A stretch of 8,838 nt of DNA from Lonsdalea quercina subsp. quercina (lineage in GTDB: Bacteria; Pseudomonadota; Gammaproteobacteria; Enterobacterales; Enterobacteriaceae). The notes under the pieces were generated by a model. It was not told the origin of the DNA, searched no databases, and saw only the letters and a program-made list of their open reading frames with translations. Position numbers and translations under genes: made by a program. Location of the stretch: contig NZ_JIBO01000014.1 of the NCBI RefSeq assembly GCF_000688655.1, positions 25,760-34,597 on the forward strand. Direction: 5' to 3'. Shown one piece after another: positions 1 to 6,290 of this stretch (positions are counted from its first letter, which is position 1; the number at the start of each line of letters is the position of its first letter).

Positions 1-481
1 CGCGTGCCGTCAAATCTTCCGTCGAACCGTTGCCGCGTTCCATGCGCAGACGCGAATTGGCGTGCAGCGGCGTCAGGTTTTCGAACAGAATCTTACTGCG
101 GGCATTTTCCGGTTTGTCGTAGTTGACTTCATTGACTTTCAGCAGGGCGAAATAGCGTTCGCCTTCTTTCGGAGGGCGAATTTTACCGGAAATGGTGTCG
201 CCAGTACGGAGGTTGAAGCGGCGGATTTGGCTGGGGGAAACGTAGATATCATCAGGACCGGCGAGGTAGGAACTGTCGGCGGAACGTAGAAAACCAAACC
301 CATCCTGCAATATTTCCAGCACACCATCGCCGAAGATATCTTCGCCACTCTTTGCATGCTGCTTCAGTATGGCGAAAATAATGTCCTGTTTACGCATGCG
401 GGCCAGGTTTTCCAGCCCCATATTTTCGCCAAGAGTGATCAACTCAGAAACTGGCGTATTCTTTAATTCGGTAAGATTCAT
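1..481 (-). CDS. rho: Transcription termination factor Rho, N-terminal part (cut by window edge)
   Basis: Rho is the hexameric RNA-dependent ATPase and helicase that ends transcription of untranslated RNA. Read on the minus strand from the ATG at 481-479, the protein starts [20 protein letters not shown] and is almost identical to E. coli Rho. About 160 of the usual 419 residues are present. They cover the N-terminal helical domain (about residues 1-47) and the cold-shock-like primary RNA-binding domain, including the GFGFLR RNP1-type motif near residue 61. The ATPase domain with its Walker motifs lies outside the window. No strong Shine-Dalgarno sequence precedes the start, but the family match fixes it. 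A long leader separates it from trxA on the same strand. In E. coli rho is autoregulated through its leader; the same is inferred here. The frame is open to the window edge, so it is partial, not broken. Confidence 0.97.
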   Translation of the reverse strand, partial: MNLTELKNTPVSELITLGENMGLENLARMRKQDIIFAILKQHAKSGEDIFGDGVLEILQDGFGFLRSADSSYLAGPDDIYVSPSQIRRFNLRTGDTISGKIRPPKEGERYFALLKVNEVNYDKPENARSKILFENLTPLHANSRLRMERGNGSTEDLTAR

Positions 482-567
482 AGTGGTGGGTTCTTAAACT
501 CGGGGTAAATCTCGAACTATTAACGTGAATGGTATGGCAGGATCATCCGTGCCTCTTATAACGGCCT

Positions 568-621
568 TCAATCACCGAATGCCAGCTTTGTGCCGGACTG
601 AATCATGCGGACTCTGCGCAT
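568..621 (-). CDS. Possible rho leader peptide (RhoL-like), 17 aa
   Basis: A short open frame in the rho leader reads MRRVRMIQSGTKLAFGD from the ATG at 621-619 to the TGA at 570-568. It lies about 86 bases before the rho start and on the same strand. E. coli has a 33-residue rhoL leader peptide in this position, and the first bases (ATGCGCAG) are those I recall for E. coli rhoL. The rest does not resemble E. coli RhoL, and it is only about half as long. The nearest purine-rich stretch (GAAGG) is some 20 bases upstream, too far for a normal ribosome site. A short open frame can occur by chance, so this is weakly supported. Confidence 0.25.
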   Translation of the reverse strand: MRRVRMIQSGTKLAFGD

Positions 622-828
622 ACACACGGCAAAGATCGAAGACACCTTCAAAACAAATTAATTTATAACTGTCAGATTGCCAAACCGGGGGGAGAACATC
701 GTTAATTTAGATGACTTTTTCCGATTTTGACACAGAATATTGCTTTAGATTCTAACTTTAGGCTCAAGCCCGAAGAGCTCAAACTACAGGTAAGTACGAT
801 ATGCAGTGAGGATGAATCTAGCATGCTT

Positions 829-896
829 CCCTGTGGGCGTCCAGCGGTCAGTAAGAGAAATTCTCATTGCCGGAAGACGCCCAGGGAATCGCCCTG
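829..896 (-). other. Competing hairpins downstream of trxA
   Basis: Read on the minus strand just after the trxA stop, CAGGG (896-892) can pair with CCCTG (886-882) in a small hairpin with a 5-base loop. The same CCCTG, continued by GGCGTC (881-876), can instead pair with GACGCC (841-836) and a second CAGGG (833-829). That gives an 11-bp stem with a 2-base bulge and a 34-base loop. The two structures exclude each other. Neither is followed by a U-run, so neither looks like a plain intrinsic terminator. The element may protect the trxA 3' end or control read-through into the rho leader. Confidence 0.4.
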
Positions 897-907
897 TTTA
901 GTACGAA

Positions 908-1234
908 TTACAGGTTAGCTTCGATGAACTCTTTCAACTGACCTTTAGATAATGCGCCGACTTTCGTGGCCGCCACTTCGCCATTTTTGAACAGCAGCAG
1001 AGTCGGGATTCCGCGAATACCATATTTAGGTGCCGTAGCCGGGTTTTCATCAATGTTGAGTTTGGCTACAGTTAGTCTGTCCGCGTATTCCTCGGAGATT
1101 TCATTCAGAATGGGAGCGATCATTTTACAAGGACCACACCATTCAGCCCAGAAATCAACCAGCGTTACGCCCTCGGCCTGCAATACGTCTTTATCGAAAG
1201 TGCCGTCGGTCAGGTGAATAATTTTATCGCTCAT
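908..1234 (-). CDS. trxA: Thioredoxin 1
   Basis: This is the small cytoplasmic dithiol-disulfide oxidoreductase that reduces ribonucleotide reductase, PAPS reductase, methionine sulfoxide reductase and other disulfides, using electrons from thioredoxin reductase. The 108-residue protein is a single thioredoxin fold. It has the active site WCGPCK (Cys33 and Cys36 counting the start Met), the buried Asp27 and the cis-Pro77 in GIPT. It is close to E. coli TrxA throughout and one residue shorter, lacking the final Ala. The start is supported by GGAG six bases before the ATG. It is divergent from rhlB, with 126 bases between them. A likely sigma-70 promoter lies at 1307-1335. It precedes rho on the same strand, as in E. 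coli, so some rho transcripts may read through from it. Confidence 0.98.
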   Translation of the reverse strand: MSDKIIHLTDGTFDKDVLQAEGVTLVDFWAEWCGPCKMIAPILNEISEEYADRLTVAKLNIDENPATAPKYGIRGIPTLLLFKNGEVAATKVGALSKGQLKEFIEANL

Positions 1235-1256
1235 GTTTTACTCCGCAGGATTATGT

Positions 1257-1296
1257 CCAACCAGTTGGTGTAGCATTAACCAACCTTGGGGTTGGC
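1257..1296 (-). other. trxA 5' leader with repeated CCAACC/GGTTGG segments
   Basis: The region between the likely trxA promoter and the trxA ribosome site contains CCAACC twice (plus-strand 1257-1262 and 1280-1285), GTTGG at 1264-1268 and GGTTGG at 1290-1295. The strongest simple hairpin pairs 1280-1285 with 1290-1295 around a 4-base loop. The other copies allow alternative pairings closer to the ribosome site. On the plus strand the same hairpin is followed by a T-rich stretch, so it could also end stray transcription toward rhlB. Any function is an inference from base pairing. Confidence 0.35.
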
Positions 1297-1306
1297 TTTA
1301 TTTCTT

Positions 1307-1335
1307 ATTTCACTGGATACGCTTTCGTAAAGCAA
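1307..1335 (-). promoter_or_regulatory. Likely trxA promoter
   Basis: On the minus strand, TTGCTT (1335-1330) and TGAAAT (1312-1307) are separated by 17 bases. This is a reasonable sigma-70 arrangement with four of six matches in each box. Transcription would start near 1300, giving a leader of about 65 bases before the trxA ATG. It was read by eye and not confirmed. Confidence 0.4.
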
Positions 1336-1360
1336 TAGTTAGCTGATATTCTACCATACT

Positions 1361-2650
1361 ATGAGCAAAACACACTTAACCGAACAGAAGTTTTCCGACT
1401 TCGCACTGCACCCGCAGGTTATAGAAGCGCTTGAAAGTAAAGGGTTTCATAACTGTACGCCGATTCAGGCGCTGACATTACCACTGACGTTGTCAGGCCG
1501 TGATGTCGCAGGTCAGGCGCAAACCGGTACCGGCAAGACGCTGGCATTCCTGGCGTCTACTTTCCATTATCTGCTTTCCCATCCTGCTTCGGCTGAACGT
1601 GAAACTAACCAGCCTCGCGCTCTGATTATGGCGCCGACGCGTGAACTCGCCGTGCAGATCCACGCAGATGCTGAAGCGCTGGCGCAGGCCACCGGTCTGA
1701 AACTGGGCCTGGCCTACGGCGGCGACGGCTACGACAAACAGCTGAAGGTGCTGGAAAGCGGCGTTGATATTCTGATCGGCACTACCGGTCGTCTAATCGA
1801 CTACGCCAAGCAGAACTACGTCAATCTGGGTGCCATTCAGGTTGTGGTGCTGGATGAGGCGGATCGCATGTACGATCTGGGTTTCATCAAAGATATTCGT
1901 TGGTTGTTCCGACGCATGCCAGCTACCGATCAGCGTCTCAACATGTTGTTTTCCGCCACGTTATCTTACCGTGTTCGTGAACTCGCTTTCGAGCAGATGA
2001 ACAACGCGGAATATGTGGAAGTGGAGCCGGATCAGAAAACCGGTCACCGGATCAAAGAAGAGCTGTTCTACCCGTCTAACGAAGAAAAGATGCGTCTGCT
2101 GCAGACTCTTATCGAAGAAGAGTGGCCGGATCGTTGCATTATCTTCGCCAATACCAAGCATCGCTGCGAAGACGTATGGGGTCATCTGGCCGCAGATGGT
2201 CACCGCGTCGGATTGCTGACCGGCGATGTGCCGCAGAAAAAACGCCTGCGCATTCTGGAAGATTTCACCCACGGCAATCTCGACATTTTGGTTGCAACCG
2301 ATGTCGCCGCACGCGGCCTCCATATTCCGCTGGTCACACATGTCTTCAACTACGACTTGCCGGATGATTGCGAAGATTACGTTCACCGTATCGGTCGGAC
2401 CGGCCGGGCAGGCGAAAGCGGTTTTTCCATTAGTCTGGCCTGCGAAGAATACGCGCTGAATCTGCCTGCTATCGAAGAATATACGGGTCATCGTATTCCG
2501 GTCAGCAAGTACAATAGCGAAGCGCTGTTGAATGATTTTCCGCCGCCTAAACGTCTGACGCGTCCGCGCTCTGCCTCCGGTCCGCGTCGCCAAAGTTCAC
2601 AGCGGCGCAGCAGTGGTCCTCGTAACAACAACCGTAGACGGCAGGGTTGA
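1361..2650 (+). CDS. rhlB: ATP-dependent RNA helicase RhlB (DEAD-box)
   Basis: RhlB unwinds structured RNA for polynucleotide phosphorylase and RNase E in the cytoplasmic RNA degradosome. The 429-residue protein is close to E. coli RhlB (421 residues). It has the Q motif near residues 11-36, motif I AQTGTGKT (53-60), PTREL (92-96), motif II DEAD (165-168), motif III SAT (198-200) and motif [12 protein letters not shown] (342-351). Two RecA-like lobes are followed by a basic Arg-, Ser- and Asn-rich tail from about residue 393, slightly longer than the E. coli tail. That tail is expected to bind RNA and be disordered. The start matches the family ([14 protein letters not shown]), although no Shine-Dalgarno sequence precedes it. 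gppA begins eight bases after the stop, so the two are probably one transcript. trxA is divergent. Confidence 0.97.
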   Translation: MSKTHLTEQKFSDFALHPQVIEALESKGFHNCTPIQALTLPLTLSGRDVAGQAQTGTGKTLAFLASTFHYLLSHPASAERETNQPRALIMAPTRELAVQIHADAEALAQATGLKLGLAYGGDGYDKQLKVLESGVDILIGTTGRLIDYAKQNYVNLGAIQVVVLDEADRMYDLGFIKDIRWLFRRMPATDQRLNMLFSATLSYRVRELAFEQMNNAEYVEVEPDQKTGHRIKEELFYPSNEEKMRLLQTLIEEEWPDRCIIFANTKHRCEDVWGHLAADGHRVGLLTGDVPQKKRLRILEDFTHGNLDILVATDVAARGLHIPLVTHVFNYDLPDDCEDYVHRIGRTGRAGESGFSISLACEEYALNLPAIEEYTGHRIPVSKYNSEALLNDFPPPKRLTRPRSASGPRRQSSQRRSSGPRNNNRRRQG

Positions 2651-2657
2651 TGCTCTT

Positions 2658-4160
2658 ATGTCGATGCTAAGTTCTTCTTCGCTCTATGCCGCCATTGATT
2701 TAGGCTCCAACAGCTTTCATATGCTGGTCGTCCGGGAAGTCGCCGGTAGCATACAGACCATGTCCCGCATCAAACGCAAAGTCAGGTTGGCCGCGGGACT
2801 GGACAAGCAGAGTTGCCTGTCCCTGGAAGCGATGGAGCGCGGCTGGCAGTGCCTGAAACTGTTCTCGGAACATCTGCAAGACATTCCGCAGGATCAGGTG
2901 CGCGTCGTCGCGACGGCAACCCTCAGGCTCGCCAGCAACGCCGACGAGTTCCTGGACAAGGCTAAGCGCATTTTGGGCGTGCCGGTGCAGGTGATCAGCG
3001 GAGAAGAAGAAGCTCGACTCATTTATCAGGGCGTGGCCCATACGACAGGCGGCCCTGAACAAAGACTGGTCGTCGATATCGGCGGCGGCAGCACCGAACT
3101 GGCGACGGGCACCGGTGCACAAACTAATCAGCTGTTCAGCCTGCCGATGGGCTGTGTGACCTGGCTGGAGCGCTACTTCACGGATCGCAATCTGGGCGAA
3201 GAAAATTTCCGTCACGCTGAAGAAGCCGCGCGTGAAATGGTACGTACGGTAAAAGAAAGCCTGCTGGCGCAAGGCTGGCAGATCTGCGTCGGGGCCTCCG
3301 GCACCGTACAGGCGCTGCAAGAAATCATGGTCGCGCAGGGGATGGATGAGTACATCACATTAGCTAAGTTGCAACAGCTTAAGCAACGTGCGATTCAATG
3401 CGGCAAACTGGAAGAACTCGAAATCGACGGGTTGACGCTGGAGCGCGCGCTGGTTTTCCCAAGCGGCCTGTCTATCCTGCTGGCGATCTTCCACGAACTG
3501 GGTATCCAAACCATGACGTTAGCCGGCGGTGCGCTCCGCGAAGGGCTGGTATACGGCATGCTGCATTTGCCCATCGGGCAGGATATCCGCTCCCGTACCT
3601 TGCATAATCTGCAACAGCGCTATCTTCTTGATGGCGAGCAGGCGCGGCGCGTCAGCGCACTGGCGGACAATTTCGCACAGCAGTTGGTTCAGGACTGGCA
3701 ATTAGACGATCGATGTCGGGAGCTACTGCGCAGCGCGAGTCTGATTCACGAAATCGGACTCAGCATCGACTTCCGTCAAGCTCCCCATCACGCCGCCTAT
3801 CTTATCCGCAACAGCGATCTCCCTGGTTTTACACCTGCTCAGAAAAAACTGCTGGCCACCCTGTTACACAATCAGTGCAATACGCTCGATCCTATTCCGC
3901 TGACGCAGCAAAACGCGCTGCCGGTGGGTCAGGCACAGCATTTATGTCGCCTGCTGCGACTGGCGATTATTTTTGCCAGTCGCCGCCGGGACGATACGCT
4001 GCCTGCCGTCAGGCTACGCGCGGAAGACGAAACGCTGCGGGTCATTTTACCTGCCGGATGGCTATCCCAGTATCCGCTGCGAGCCGAGATGCTGGAGCAG
4101 GAAAGCCGCTGGCAAAGCTATGTCCATTGGCCGCTCGATATTGAAGAAAGCCCTGCCTGA
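2658..4160 (+). CDS. gppA: Guanosine-5'-triphosphate,3'-diphosphate pyrophosphatase / exopolyphosphatase GppA
   Basis: GppA converts pppGpp to ppGpp in the stringent response and also shows exopolyphosphatase activity. It belongs to the Ppx/GppA branch of the sugar kinase/Hsp70/actin fold. From the ATG at 2658 the protein has 500 residues (E. coli 494). Phosphate-binding loop 1, DLGSNS, is near residues 14-19. The acidic EEEAR segment, which holds the expected catalytic Glu, is near 116-120. Loop 2, DIGGGSTEL, is near 140-148. A C-terminal HD-like helical domain contains HEIGLSIDF. An in-frame GTG at 2613 would extend it by 15 residues inside rhlB, but those residues match nothing in the family. 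A weak AGGG lies 11 bases before the 2658 ATG. A second ATG at 2664 is also possible. It lies close behind rhlB and is probably co-transcribed. Confidence 0.96.
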   Translation: MSMLSSSSLYAAIDLGSNSFHMLVVREVAGSIQTMSRIKRKVRLAAGLDKQSCLSLEAMERGWQCLKLFSEHLQDIPQDQVRVVATATLRLASNADEFLDKAKRILGVPVQVISGEEEARLIYQGVAHTTGGPEQRLVVDIGGGSTELATGTGAQTNQLFSLPMGCVTWLERYFTDRNLGEENFRHAEEAAREMVRTVKESLLAQGWQICVGASGTVQALQEIMVAQGMDEYITLAKLQQLKQRAIQCGKLEELEIDGLTLERALVFPSGLSILLAIFHELGIQTMTLAGGALREGLVYGMLHLPIGQDIRSRTLHNLQQRYLLDGEQARRVSALADNFAQQLVQDWQLDDRCRELLRSASLIHEIGLSIDFRQAPHHAAYLIRNSDLPGFTPAQKKLLATLLHNQCNTLDPIPLTQQNALPVGQAQHLCRLLRLAIIFASRRRDDTLPAVRLRAEDETLRVILPAGWLSQYPLRAEMLEQESRWQSYVHWPLDIEESPA

Positions 4161-4170
4161 TCAGTCACTA

Positions 4171-4193
4171 AAGGGTAACATATTGTTGCCCTT
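4171..4193. repeat. Inverted repeat after gppA (weak terminator or operator)
   Basis: AAGGGTAAC (4171-4179) and GTTGCCCTT (4185-4193) form a 9-bp stem with one G-U wobble around a 5-base loop. It begins ten bases after the gppA stop, where a terminator would be expected. It is followed by ACCTTCCCT rather than a run of T, so intrinsic termination would be weak. The dyad could equally be a protein-binding site or a 3'-end stabilising hairpin. Confidence 0.4.
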
Positions 4194-4240
4194 ACCTTCC
4201 CTCGCGTCTCAAAATCTGCGATGTTTTTCCAACCCTGAAT

Positions 4241-4257
4241 CGATACAGGACGTATCG
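4241..4257. repeat. Perfect 6-bp inverted repeat upstream of the polygalacturonase gene
   Basis: CGATAC and GTATCG are separated by AGGAC, centred at 4249, about 80 bases before the polygalacturonase start codon. No T-run follows, so it is not a terminator. Its position and symmetry would suit a transcription factor site. It does not match the KdgR or CRP consensus as I know them. Six-base arms can arise by chance. Confidence 0.3.
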
Positions 4258-4303
4258 CCGCTGTAACGCACGGCTTCCTAACAACCCGTCATTACGGCAT
4301 ACA

Positions 4304-4325
4304 TCTAATTTTCAAAAATGAAGGA
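4304..4325 (+). promoter_or_regulatory. Possible -10 box and ribosome binding site of the polygalacturonase gene
   Basis: TCTAAT at 4304-4309 matches the -10 consensus in five of six positions. The bases at -35 distance (ACAACC at 4281-4286) are a poor match, so if this is the promoter it probably needs an activator. AAGGA at 4321-4325, six bases before the ATG, is a good Shine-Dalgarno sequence and fixes the start. The ribosome site is convincing and the promoter is tentative. Confidence 0.35.
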
Positions 4326-4331
4326 TTAAGG

Positions 4332-6143
4332 ATGAAAGGATTCTCCCTGCCCGGGCGCTATTCCCAGAGCGCGGCCGCCGCATTGTTACTGTTTACTTGC
4401 GCATCGTCAGATGCCGCTAACCTTCCCCAACAGCTGCGCGTACCAACGCTGGCGTTTGATGACCACAGCATCGTGTTGGTGTGGGACGCGCCGGAAGACA
4501 CATCTAACATTGTCGACTACCAGATTTATCAGGGCGGACGGCTTATCGGCCTGGCAAGCAAGATGAACGCGTCCAACGCTCCCACCGGCCGCTATCTGTC
4601 GGCGTTTTACAAGAATGACGCCGCCAGCTTCCAGCATCGGATCGTGATACATAATGCGCGAGTCGATAACCTGAAGGCCAATACCGAGTATCAGTTTACC
4701 GTTCGGGTCGTTTATGCCGACGGCACCGTATCCGGTGACAGCAACGCCGTTACCGCAAAAACCGCCAGCACGCCGCAGGTGCTGAACGTCTCTCGATACG
4801 GCGCAAAAGGCGATGGCGTGACGCTAAACACAGCCGCTATCCAGAAAGCCATTGATGCGTGCAAACCGGGCTGTCGGATAGACATTCCTGCGGGCGTATT
4901 CAAAACCGGCGCGCTATGGCTGAAAAGCAACATGACGCTTAATCTGGTCAAGGGGGCGACGCTGCTGGGGTCGGACAGCCCCAGCGATTATCCTGACGGC
5001 TATAAGCTATACCCCTACTCCACCTTCACCCGCCCGGCTTCATTAATCAATGCGATCGACCAAAACAGCAGTACGCCGGGAACGTTTCAGAACATCCGTA
5101 TCGTGGGTCAGGGCGTTATCGACGGCAATGGCTGGAAGCGTGCGACCACCGCCACGGTGACGGACGAAGCCCGTACGGCGCTGCCTCAATACGTCGCCAG
5201 CAATAGCAGCAAAGTGAGCCAAGATGGTATTTTAGCCAAAAATCAGGTGGATAAGCTGGTCAACAATGGCGTTGACGCGAAACTGGCCTACGGCCAAGGC
5301 CGCTCCAGCCTGATGACGCTACGCGGCGTGGAAAACGTCTACCTCGCGGACTTCACCGTCCGGAACCCCGCGTTCCACGGCATTATGCTGTTGGAAAACC
5401 ACAATGCGGTGGTGAATGGCCTGACGCACCAGACCTATGACGCCAACAACGCCGACGGGGTGGAGTTTGGCAACAGCCAGAACGTGATGGCGTTTAACAA
5501 CGTCTTCGACACCGGCGATGATTGCATCAACTTCGCCGCCGGCACCGGCGAAAACGCCAACCAGCAAGAGCCGATGAAAGGCGCATGGCTGTTCAACAAC
5601 TATTTCCGTATGGGGCATGGCGCGATAGTGACCGGCAGTCATACCGGGGCCTGGATACAAGATATTGTGGCGGAGAACAACGTAATGCAGAAAACCGACG
5701 TGGGCTTGCGCGCCAAAAGCGCGCCGGATATCGGCGGGGGCGCACATGGCGTGGTATTTCGTAACAATGCGATGAAGAACATCGTTAAACAGGCGGTGGT
5801 CGTCACGCTCAGCTATTCGGACTCGAATGCGACCGTAGATTACCCGGCAGCCAAAACACCCGCCCGCTTCTACGACTTTGCGGTCAGCAACGTCACCGTA
5901 CAGGGCACGTCAGGCGCCTATCCGTCGATTGAGGTCGTAGGCGACAGCACGAAGGGGATTTGGCACAGTCAGCTGAATTTTAACAACTTGAAACTGGACA
6001 GCGTCCCTCCGGCCTCCATAAACGATATGCAAGACAGCACGTTCAGCCATGTGGCCTTCACGAATCTGCTTAACGGCACGACGCCGTGGAAAATCGGCAC
6101 GGTGAAAAACGTGACTATTGAAGGCAAAACGCGGACCCAGTAA
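4332..6143 (+). CDS. pehX: Exo-poly-alpha-galacturonosidase, GH28 family (PehX-like)
   Basis: This enzyme removes galacturonate units, typically digalacturonate, from the non-reducing end of pectate by hydrolysis, feeding pectin catabolism. The 603-residue precursor starts with a Sec-type signal: a basic start, a hydrophobic AAAALLLF core and probable cleavage near CASSDA, around residue 28. A fibronectin type III-like domain spans about 33-145 and a right-handed beta-helix GH28 domain about 150-603. The GH28 catalytic set is complete: NAD (373-375), GDD (Asp396 and Asp397), GHG (428-430) and RAK (460-462). The N-terminal domain plus long beta-helix matches the Dickeya PehX and Yersinia exo-polygalacturonase type rather than shorter endo-enzymes. 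It should be periplasmic or extracellular. A good AAGGA ribosome site supports the start and a strong terminator follows. It sits between gppA and rep, which are adjacent in E. coli. The exact symbol within the pehV/W/X group is an inference. Confidence 0.93.
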   Translation: MKGFSLPGRYSQSAAAALLLFTCASSDAANLPQQLRVPTLAFDDHSIVLVWDAPEDTSNIVDYQIYQGGRLIGLASKMNASNAPTGRYLSAFYKNDAASFQHRIVIHNARVDNLKANTEYQFTVRVVYADGTVSGDSNAVTAKTASTPQVLNVSRYGAKGDGVTLNTAAIQKAIDACKPGCRIDIPAGVFKTGALWLKSNMTLNLVKGATLLGSDSPSDYPDGYKLYPYSTFTRPASLINAIDQNSSTPGTFQNIRIVGQGVIDGNGWKRATTATVTDEARTALPQYVASNSSKVSQDGILAKNQVDKLVNNGVDAKLAYGQGRSSLMTLRGVENVYLADFTVRNPAFHGIMLLENHNAVVNGLTHQTYDANNADGVEFGNSQNVMAFNNVFDTGDDCINFAAGTGENANQQEPMKGAWLFNNYFRMGHGAIVTGSHTGAWIQDIVAENNVMQKTDVGLRAKSAPDIGGGAHGVVFRNNAMKNIVKQAVVVTLSYSDSNATVDYPAAKTPARFYDFAVSNVTVQGTSGAYPSIEVVGDSTKGIWHSQLNFNNLKLDSVPPASINDMQDSTFSHVAFTNLLNGTTPWKIGTVKNVTIEGKTRTQ

Positions 6144-6160
6144 TAGCGCAATCTGCTTTC

Positions 6161-6191
6161 CGCCAGGCGAGTCATCTCGCCTGGCGTTTCC
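6161..6191 (+). terminator. Intrinsic terminator of the polygalacturonase gene
   Basis: CGCCAGGCGAG (6161-6171) and CTCGCCTGGCG (6176-6186) form a perfect 11-bp GC-rich stem with a TCAT loop. TTTCCATTT follows on the plus strand, 17 bases after the tandem TAATAG stop codons. The minus-strand side is followed by GAAAG, so it works mainly for the plus strand, although the stem may also stabilise the rep 3' end. Confidence 0.85.
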
Positions 6192-6290
6192 ATTTCAGCA
6201 CCACGCACGCACCTATGGGGTAAACGATACGTGTTCCTCGTCAACAACGGTCACCCGGTGTTCGGCTTCTCCGACGGCGTAACTTCCTGA

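Larger units (their letters stand above)
482..907 (-). promoter_or_regulatory. rho leader and trxA-rho intergenic region
   Basis: This is 426 bases between trxA and rho on the minus strand, with no convincing protein gene apart from a possible leader peptide. The half next to trxA has strong pairing potential (829-896). Further on there is a TATAAAT element at 667-661 that could be a -10 box, although no good -35 box sits at the right distance. The last bases before the rho start contain no purine-rich ribosome site. The E. coli rho gene also has a long leader that carries rhoL and Rho-dependent attenuation; by analogy this region should contain rho autoregulation. The role is inferred from position and the exact promoter was not found. 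Confidence 0.55.

Noticed and set aside
727..918. 63-codon plus-strand frame starting with TTG in the trxA-rho interval
   Set aside because: It runs antisense to the rho leader and into the end of trxA, has no ribosome site and no family resemblance, and its TTGACA lacks a matching -10 box.
1344..1352. TGATATTCT as an extended -10 promoter for rhlB
   Set aside because: Transcription would begin almost at the ATG, giving a nearly leaderless mRNA, and the -35 region is poor.
1961..2593. 210-codon minus-strand frame inside rhlB
   Set aside because: It is an antisense shadow of a strongly conserved gene and resembles no known family.
2613..2657. 15-codon N-terminal extension of gppA from a GTG
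   Set aside because: It is encoded within the end of rhlB with no family match. The ATG at 2658 gives a normal length.
2700..3320. 206-codon minus-strand frame inside gppA
   Set aside because: It is an antisense shadow of gppA with no independent support.
4204..4232. AAAA-N9-TTTTT stretch near 4211-4228 as a KdgR box
   Set aside because: The arms are 9 bases apart instead of about 5, and the TGAAAC/GTTTCA core is missing.
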